Of a DNA stretch of 6,462 bases, positions 1-4,569 are shown in pieces. The DNA is taken from NCBI GenBank assembly GCA_021106665.1, contig JAIOTR010000500.1:1-6462 (forward strand). Reading direction: 5' to 3'. This DNA comes from Bacteroidales bacterium (lineage in GTDB: Bacteria > Bacteroidota > Bacteroidia > Bacteroidales > JAADJA01). Each line of letters opens with the position of its first letter. Positions within the stretch are counted from its first letter, which is position 1. Under the pieces are notes generated by a model. That model searched no databases. It was not told where the DNA came from and worked only from the letters and a program-made list of their open reading frames with translations. The position numbers and the translations under genes are program-made.

Positions 1-688
1 TGGAAATAATTTCATCATCTTTCATGGATTGCCGGTTGAATATTATATCAAAAACAGAACAATCCGTATCCACCCCTAAAAAACTATCAATCAGGAATTT
101 TCTTTCCTTGTCAACTTCCAATATATATTTTAATGCCTCTTTTTTACTTTTTTTATAGTTTTTACTGATATGATCCACCCTCCATTCAACTGGGGCTGTG
201 AGTTTAATATGTAGCGATTTTGGATTGTCTTTCTTAAATGCTATTCCTCCACGGCCTACAATGATTACATGCCCTGTTTTGGCGATGGACCGGATGACTT
301 CAATAATCGTTTTTCGTATTTTTTTATCGCTCTTATAATACCGTGTCGACATAGCGCTAACAATTTCATCCATCATTGTTTTTTTTCGCGATTGAAAAAC
401 ATATTCAATTTTCGAGGGGCTTAATTCCAAAGCTTTGGCCGATTTTTCCAATATTACCTTATTGATCCACTTCCATTCTTTCTTAATTCCCTGGGCTTTA
501 TTTCGTTTTGTTAATTCTTTCGCAAGCTTCTGAGCAATGACATTTGCCATACAACCAAAATCACGTGAAATCGAAATATACGGGCCGGTTTCAGTGATCT
601 TTGTCTGTCTGTCGTGCAGCATCTCATTGAAATATTTATTAAATACATTGTGAAATTGCTGTTGCGAATATAATTTTGATTTATTCAT
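1..688 (-). CDS. Cytidylate-kinase-like family protein (3' end outside window)
   Basis: Read on the minus strand from ATG at 688-686, the frame stays open for 229 codons to the left edge, so the C-terminus is missing. The protein resembles the cytidylate-kinase-like P-loop family (Cytidylate_kin2 type). These are small NMP-kinase-fold proteins of the cytoplasm, and their substrate is mostly untested. Visible landmarks are a strand plus degenerate P-loop, YISISRDFGCMANVIAQKL (residues 37-55), a VIIVGRGG strand-turn (141-148), a LID-like LTAPVEWRVDHI stretch (163-174), a DKERKFLID helix (193-201) and a late FDIIFNRQ strand (213-220). The first 36 residues form an extra N-terminal helix-rich segment. 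Oddly, the P-loop has GCMAN where relatives usually have a GSGGR-like sequence, and no P-loop Lys is present. The start is supported by AAGGAGG five bases upstream. The family call is fairly sure; nucleotide specificity is not. Confidence 0.82.
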   Translation of the reverse strand, partial: MNKSKLYSQQQFHNVFNKYFNEMLHDRQTKITETGPYISISRDFGCMANVIAQKLAKELTKRNKAQGIKKEWKWINKVILEKSAKALELSPSKIEYVFQSRKKTMMDEIVSAMSTRYYKSDKKIRKTIIEVIRSIAKTGHVIIVGRGGIAFKKDNPKSLHIKLTAPVEWRVDHISKNYKKSKKEALKYILEVDKERKFLIDSFLGVDTDCSVFDIIFNRQSMKDDEIIS

Positions 689-693
689 AATGG

Positions 694-700
694 CCTCCTT
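694..700 (-). promoter_or_regulatory. Strong Shine-Dalgarno of the cytidylate-kinase-like gene
   Basis: The minus strand reads AAGGAGG, five bases before the ATG at 688-686. Such a complete Shine-Dalgarno is notable because the other three genes here have no clear one, as is common in Bacteroidota. It fixes the start of this gene. Confidence 0.75.
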
Positions 701-712
701 TTTTTGCTTTCC

Positions 713-743
713 CAAATTTAGTAAATAATACGGCTTAGTCAAA
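713..743 (-). promoter_or_regulatory. Bacteroidota-type promoter for the cytidylate-kinase-like gene
   Basis: On the minus strand, TTTG (743-740) is followed by 19 bases and then TAAATTTG (720-713). This fits the Bacteroidota sigma-ABfr pattern of a TTTG/TTG -33 box and a TAnnTTTG -7 box with about 19 bases between. Transcription would start near 706-708, giving a leader of about 20 nt that contains the Shine-Dalgarno. The match is by eye only. Confidence 0.6.
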
Positions 744-808
744 GTAATTAGTAAATTATTTGTTTTCTTTCCAAGCTGCTTATTATTCTTATTTTTGTAG
801 TAATTAGT
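718..808. repeat. Short direct repeats in the divergent promoter region
   Basis: AGTAATTAGT occurs exactly at 743-752 and 799-808. TTAGTAAAT occurs exactly at 718-726 and 748-756. The shared core TTAGT is present four times on the plus strand (718, 735, 748, 804). One AGTAATTAGT copy abuts the -33 box of the leftward gene; the other follows the -7 box of the rightward gene. They could be binding sites of a shared regulator, but the region is AT-rich and chance is a real alternative. Confidence 0.35.
768..797 (+). promoter_or_regulatory. Candidate promoter of the PPDK-like gene
   Basis: TATTTTTG at 790-797 is an exact TAnnTTTG -7 box. The -33 region is weaker: TTTC at 768-771, 18 bases upstream, is the best-placed match, while a true TTTG (759-762) is too far away. 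Transcription would start near 803, about 25 bases before the ATG at 829. No good Shine-Dalgarno precedes that ATG, only AAAG immediately upstream. Confidence 0.45.
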
Positions 809-828
809 TTTTATGCAGAATATTAAAG

Positions 829-3804
829 ATGTATAATCCAAATCCACTAAGAGCGCCTAAATATTATTTTAGCGATACTTCGTTTAACACTTTGATGCGG
901 AAACGGATATATCATGTGTTGCTTATATCAAGTGCATATGATGCTTTTATACTTGAAGATGACGGAAGGATTGACGAACAAATATTTAATGAATATGTAT
1001 CGCTTAATTTGAGGTATCCGCCACGATTTATTTTAGCTGGTTCTGAGAAAGAAGCATTTGAAAAGCTGAAAGAAGAACATATTGACCTGATTATTACAAT
1101 GCTGAGTGCCGATGAAACCGATACATTTGGGATTGCTAAAAAAATAAAAAAAGAATACCAGAGAATTCCTATTGTAGTTTTAACCCCCTTTTCAAGAAAT
1201 GTGTCCTTAAAAATTAGCCAGGATGATATGGGAGCCATTGACTATATCTTTAGCTGGCTTGGTAATGCTGATATTCTGCTTGCGATCATCAAACTGATTG
1301 AAGATAAGATGAATGTTGAAAATGATGTTAAGGAAGTTGGCGTTCAAACAATCCTGCTTGTTGAAGATTCAATCCGGTTTTACTCGAGTTACCTGCCCAA
1401 TATCTACAAAATTATTTTCAAACAATCCCTGAAGTTTATGACAGAGGGATTGAATGAACACCAGAAGATGCTTCGGATGAGAGGGCGTCCGAAAATTCTT
1501 TTGGCAACCACTTATGAAGAAGCAATCGGGATTTATGAAAAATATAAAAATAACATGCTTGGTGTCATCACCGATTTGAGTTATAAGCGTAACGGAAAAA
1601 TTGATATTAATGCGGGAATAAAATTTTGTACAAAAATAAAGCAGAATGATAAGTATATACCTTTGCTACTTCAGTCTTCAGATTCAGAAAGTGAAAAACT
1701 CGCCAAGGAAATAAAAGTCGGATTTATAAATAAACATTCGAAAACACTTTCGCTGGAGTTAAGAAATTTTATTTTTGAATATTTTGCTTTTGGCGATTTT
1801 GTTTTTGAAGATCCTGGAACAGGGAGGGAAGTGATGCGTGCTTCCAATTTAAAATCATTCCAGGAAATATTATTTCAGATTCCCGACAAATCGCTTGAAT
1901 ACCACATTACCCGAAATCATTTTTCAAAGTGGTTTCGTGCAAGAGCGCTCTTTCCTCTCGCTGACTTGATAAGGGACTTAAGAGTGGAAGATTTTAAAGA
2001 CCTGGATGAAGTCAGGAAATTTATGTTTGATGCCATTGCCAGTTTCAGGCTCAACAAGGCACGTGGGATAATAGCTGAGTTTTACAGAGATAGCTTTGAC
2101 GAATATTTTACTTTTACACGGATTGGTGATGGATCAATTGGTGGAAAAGCAAGGGGTTTGGCCTTTCTTGACGCCCTCATTATGCGCAACAAAATTTTTG
2201 ATAAATATAAGAATGTAATTGTAACCATCCCCCGAACTGTGGTTTTATGCACTGACGTTTTTGATGAATTTATGGAGGAAAACGATCTGTATAAGATTGC
2301 TTTATCCACCGATTATTCTGATCAGGAAATTCTTGAAAAGTTTGTTGAAGCAAGGTTGCCTTTCAGAATACATGAAGATTTGTATGCCTTTATATCTGTT
2401 ATCAATAATCCGGTGGCTGTTCGTTCATCTAGTCTTTTGGAAGATTCGCATTATCAGCCTTTTGCCGGAATTTACTCAACATATATGATTCCTTTTGCAA
2501 GGAACGATGAACGTAGAATGATTGAAATGCTTTCTGACGCAATTAAGGGTGTTTATGCTTCTGCTTTTTATAAGGATAGCAAAGCTTATATGTCAGCAAC
2601 CTTAAATATAATTGACGAAGAAAAAATGGCCATAGTGTTACAGGAAGTTTGCGGTGAGCGGTATAATAACAAATTTTATCCATCATTTTCCGGAGTTGCC
2701 CGATCTATTAATTTTTATCCCATCGAACCTGAGAAACCGGAAGATGGTATTGCAAATGTTGCATTGGGTCTTGGTAAATATATTGTTGACGGAGGATTGA
2801 CGTTACGCTTCTCCCCAAAATATCCCAACAAAATTCTGCAGTTAACCTCTCCTGAAATGGCTTTGGGAGAAACACAGCGTATTTTTTATGCACTTGATCT
2901 GGCATCTTCAAGCTTTAAACCATCGGTTGATGATGGTGCTAATTTGTTACAATTAAAAATCAAAGAAGCTGAAAAAGATGGATCGATCGGACAAATTGCA
3001 TCAACGTTTGATTTTAATAATAGCGTACTTAGGGATGGTGTGCAGTATGAAGGTAAAAAGGTTATCACTTTTGCTAATATACTACAACATAAAGTGTTTC
3101 CCCTTGCTGAAATTCTGGATAATGCCCTAAAAATAGGACAGAAGGAAATGAATAAGCCTGTTGAAATTGAATTTGCAGTAAATCTGAGCAGGCATAAAGA
3201 TGAACCGGGGGTTTTAAATCTGTTACAGATCAGGCCTATTGTAGATAACAAGGAGACGATGGTTGTTAACCTGGATGACGTTAAGAATAAAAACAGTATT
3301 ATTACCTCAAATTCTGCTCTTGGAAATGGGATTATAGATAATCTGACTGATTTGGTATATGTTAAACCTGATTCATTTGATTCATCAAAAAATGCTTTGA
3401 TAGCAGAGGATGTTGGAAAATTAAATTCAGTTTTTCTAAAGGAGAATAAAAATTATATTTTGATTGGTCCGGGCCGCTGGGGGTCAACTGATCCGTGGTT
3501 GGGTATTCCGGTAAAATGGCCGCAGATTTCGGCAGCAAGGGTTATTGTTGAGTCTGGATTGGAGAATTACAGAATTGACCCCAGCCAGGGGACTCATTTT
3601 TTCCAAAACCTGACATCATTCCGGGTTGGATATTTTACGATCAATCCATATATAAATGATGGCTTTTATGATTTGGATTTTTTGAATAACTTTGATGCCG
3701 AATTTGAAGATGAGTTTATCAGGCATATTCGTTTTGCAAATCCGGCCGTGGTGAAGATAGATGGAAGAAAAAATAAAGGTATAATTTTAAAACCTGTTAA
3801 ATAA
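829..3804 (+). CDS. Tandem-receiver PPDK/PEP-synthase-like ATP-binding protein
   Basis: A 991-residue soluble protein with no signal peptide or membrane segment. Residues 27-158 form a receiver-like fold whose phospho-acceptor position is Met (LIITM, M91) and which lacks the late Lys. Residues 173-320 form a second receiver that keeps the acidic pair E179/D180, the acceptor D249 in VITDLSY, S283 and K302. Residues 430-805 match the PPDK N-terminal ATP-binding domain: GSIGGKARGLAFL (435-447, K440), VAVRSSSLLEDS (529-540, R532), IVLQEVCG (602-609), VEIEFAV (778-784, E781) and LLQIRPI (798-804, Q800, R802). These correspond to the ATP-site residues of PPDK. The phosphohistidine swivel motif and PEP/pyruvate barrel of PEP synthase are not recognisable. 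The C-terminus has GPGRWGSTDPWLGIP (880-894) and SQGTHFFQN (919-927) instead. Annotation as PEP synthase would therefore over-claim; a receiver-controlled ATP-dependent phosphotransferase of unknown acceptor is my inference. It diverges from the cytidylate-kinase-like gene. Confidence 0.85.
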   Translation: MYNPNPLRAPKYYFSDTSFNTLMRKRIYHVLLISSAYDAFILEDDGRIDEQIFNEYVSLNLRYPPRFILAGSEKEAFEKLKEEHIDLIITMLSADETDTFGIAKKIKKEYQRIPIVVLTPFSRNVSLKISQDDMGAIDYIFSWLGNADILLAIIKLIEDKMNVENDVKEVGVQTILLVEDSIRFYSSYLPNIYKIIFKQSLKFMTEGLNEHQKMLRMRGRPKILLATTYEEAIGIYEKYKNNMLGVITDLSYKRNGKIDINAGIKFCTKIKQNDKYIPLLLQSSDSESEKLAKEIKVGFINKHSKTLSLELRNFIFEYFAFGDFVFEDPGTGREVMRASNLKSFQEILFQIPDKSLEYHITRNHFSKWFRARALFPLADLIRDLRVEDFKDLDEVRKFMFDAIASFRLNKARGIIAEFYRDSFDEYFTFTRIGDGSIGGKARGLAFLDALIMRNKIFDKYKNVIVTIPRTVVLCTDVFDEFMEENDLYKIALSTDYSDQEILEKFVEARLPFRIHEDLYAFISVINNPVAVRSSSLLEDSHYQPFAGIYSTYMIPFARNDERRMIEMLSDAIKGVYASAFYKDSKAYMSATLNIIDEEKMAIVLQEVCGERYNNKFYPSFSGVARSINFYPIEPEKPEDGIANVALGLGKYIVDGGLTLRFSPKYPNKILQLTSPEMALGETQRIFYALDLASSSFKPSVDDGANLLQLKIKEAEKDGSIGQIASTFDFNNSVLRDGVQYEGKKVITFANILQHKVFPLAEILDNALKIGQKEMNKPVEIEFAVNLSRHKDEPGVLNLLQIRPIVDNKETMVVNLDDVKNKNSIITSNSALGNGIIDNLTDLVYVKPDSFDSSKNALIAEDVGKLNSVFLKENKNYILIGPGRWGSTDPWLGIPVKWPQISAARVIVESGLENYRIDPSQGTHFFQNLTSFRVGYFTINPYINDGFYDLDFLNNFDAEFEDEFIRHIRFANPAVVKIDGRKNKGIILKPVK

Positions 3805-3844
3805 ATTCGGTTATAAAAGGAAAAACAAATTAAAAATTTATCAA

Positions 3845-4348
3845 ATGAAAAATCTGATTTTAAGTTTAGTAATGTTATTTGTGGGTTCGGGAATGGTAAT
3901 GGGTCAAACAGCAACCCTAAGTGTTGAAGCATCAGATCCGGTCAATTCTGAAAGTATTGTAAACTTTCAGATAAAATGTGATGTAATTGACGATGAAGTT
4001 TCCACTTTTCAATGGTTTTTTCAGTATGATCCCGAAGTATTAACTCCGGTAGATATAGTTAATTATCATGAAGAATTTCCATCTTATGAATGGATGAATA
4101 ATTTGAGCTATGGGCCTGATATTATTATATTAACATGGTTAAGCTCCCAAGCTAAAAATCAGGTTATGAAAACCGGTGAGGTGATTTGTGAACTTCAATT
4201 TAAATATACGGGCGGAAAAACAGAACTTAAATGGGCAAAAGCTGATGATGTAACAATTACTAGTAAAAATATCGTAACTGCCATGTGGACGCAAATGGGG
4301 GAAATATATTATCTCACCTTAAAAAATGCCAGTATAGGTTCTGAATAG
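3845..4348 (+). CDS. Secreted cohesin-like domain protein
   Basis: A 167-residue protein starting with a signal peptide: K3, a hydrophobic core at residues 4-18, and a likely signal peptidase I cut after VMG (20/21). Nearly all of the mature protein resembles one cohesin-type beta-sandwich. It has an opening strand TATLSVEAS (22-30), a hallmark FQWFFQYDPEVLTPVDI (55-71), IIILTWLS (93-100) and GEVICELQFKYTGG (111-124), leading to a final TLKNASI strand (158-164). Cohesins bind dockerins in cellulosomes, but stand-alone cohesin-like domains also occur in many non-cellulosomal secreted proteins. No dockerin or C-terminal sorting domain is visible, so its partner is unknown. It begins 40 bp after the PPDK-like gene, with no terminator or clear promoter between, so co-transcription is possible. 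There is no close Shine-Dalgarno; the ATG is chosen because the signal peptide begins there. The fold call is moderately sure and the function unknown. Confidence 0.72.
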   Translation: MKNLILSLVMLFVGSGMVMGQTATLSVEASDPVNSESIVNFQIKCDVIDDEVSTFQWFFQYDPEVLTPVDIVNYHEEFPSYEWMNNLSYGPDIIILTWLSSQAKNQVMKTGEVICELQFKYTGGKTELKWAKADDVTITSKNIVTAMWTQMGEIYYLTLKNASIGSE

Positions 4349-4365
4349 TAAACAGTTGCCCAATA

Positions 4366-4390
4366 AAATACTGGTTAAGTATTTCATTTT
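4366..4390 (+). terminator. Possible weak terminator after the cohesin-like gene
   Basis: AAATACT (4366-4372) pairs with AGTATTT (4378-4384) across a five-base GGTTA loop, followed by CATTTT. It starts 18 bases after the stop codon, a fitting place for a terminator. The stem is AT-rich and the T run is interrupted, so intrinsic termination would be weak. Confidence 0.35.
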
Positions 4391-4402
4391 CCTAAATCGG
4401 AC

Positions 4403-4440
4403 ATTATCTCCCTTGTAGATAATTAATCATTATTTTTATT
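4403..4440 (+). terminator. Second small hairpin with T-rich tail
   Basis: ATTATCT (4403-4409) pairs perfectly with AGATAAT (4417-4423) around a seven-base CCCTTGT loop. A T-rich stretch with TATTTTTATT (4431-4440) follows, starting seven bases after the stem. With the hairpin at 4366 it could form a tandem weak terminator separating the two secreted-protein genes. Seven A/T-rich pairs can also occur by chance. Confidence 0.3.
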
Positions 4441-4521
4441 ATTTATTCTATTACATGGCGATCAAAAAATGCCACTACAAAGGACATGCAACGGCAAAAT
4501 AATACCATTTTTACATCAAAG

Positions 4522-4548
4522 TTGAATCCTCTTAATTAATTACTTTTG
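4522..4548 (+). promoter_or_regulatory. Candidate promoter of the secreted nuclease gene
   Basis: TACTTTTG at 4541-4548 is an exact TAnnTTTG -7 box, 21 bases before the ATG at 4570. A TTG at 4522-4524 lies 16 bases upstream, a little closer than the usual -33 spacing. It suggests that the nuclease gene is transcribed independently of the genes to its left, with a very short leader and no Shine-Dalgarno. Confidence 0.5.
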
Positions 4549-4569
4549 TAACCATTAATACCATTCTTG

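Larger units (their letters stand above)
4349..4569. other. Intergenic region without a convincing gene
   Basis: These 221 bases between the cohesin-like and nuclease genes are very AT-rich. They contain two small AT-rich hairpins in the first third and a TAnnTTTG promoter box near the right end. The middle (about 4430-4530) shows no structure I can name. The only plus-strand reading frame of note is a 15-codon one with no ribosome site, which I do not call. Confidence 0.6.

Noticed and set aside
759..797. TTTG at 759-762 as -33 box of the PPDK-like gene promoter
   Set aside because: It is 27 bases from the TATTTTTG box, too far for the usual spacing of about 19; TTTC at 768-771 is better placed though imperfect.
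912..1238. Minus-strand open frame of 108 codons inside the PPDK-like gene
   Set aside because: It lies wholly opposite the first receiver domain, has no ribosome site or recognisable domain, and is Ser/Ile-rich as expected of an antisense shadow.
2886..3251. Minus-strand open frame of 121 codons inside the PPDK-like gene
   Set aside because: It is opposite conserved ATP-domain coding sequence and has low-complexity composition with no family resemblance.
3666..3932. Minus-strand open frame spanning the end of the PPDK-like gene and the start of the cohesin-like gene
   Set aside because: It runs antisense across two well-supported coding ends and encodes no recognisable motif; its length follows from the AT-rich junction.
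4455..4502. 15-codon frame reading MAIKKCHYKGHATAK in the intergenic gap
   Set aside because: It is too short, lacks a ribosome site and has no independent support, so chance is the simpler explanation.
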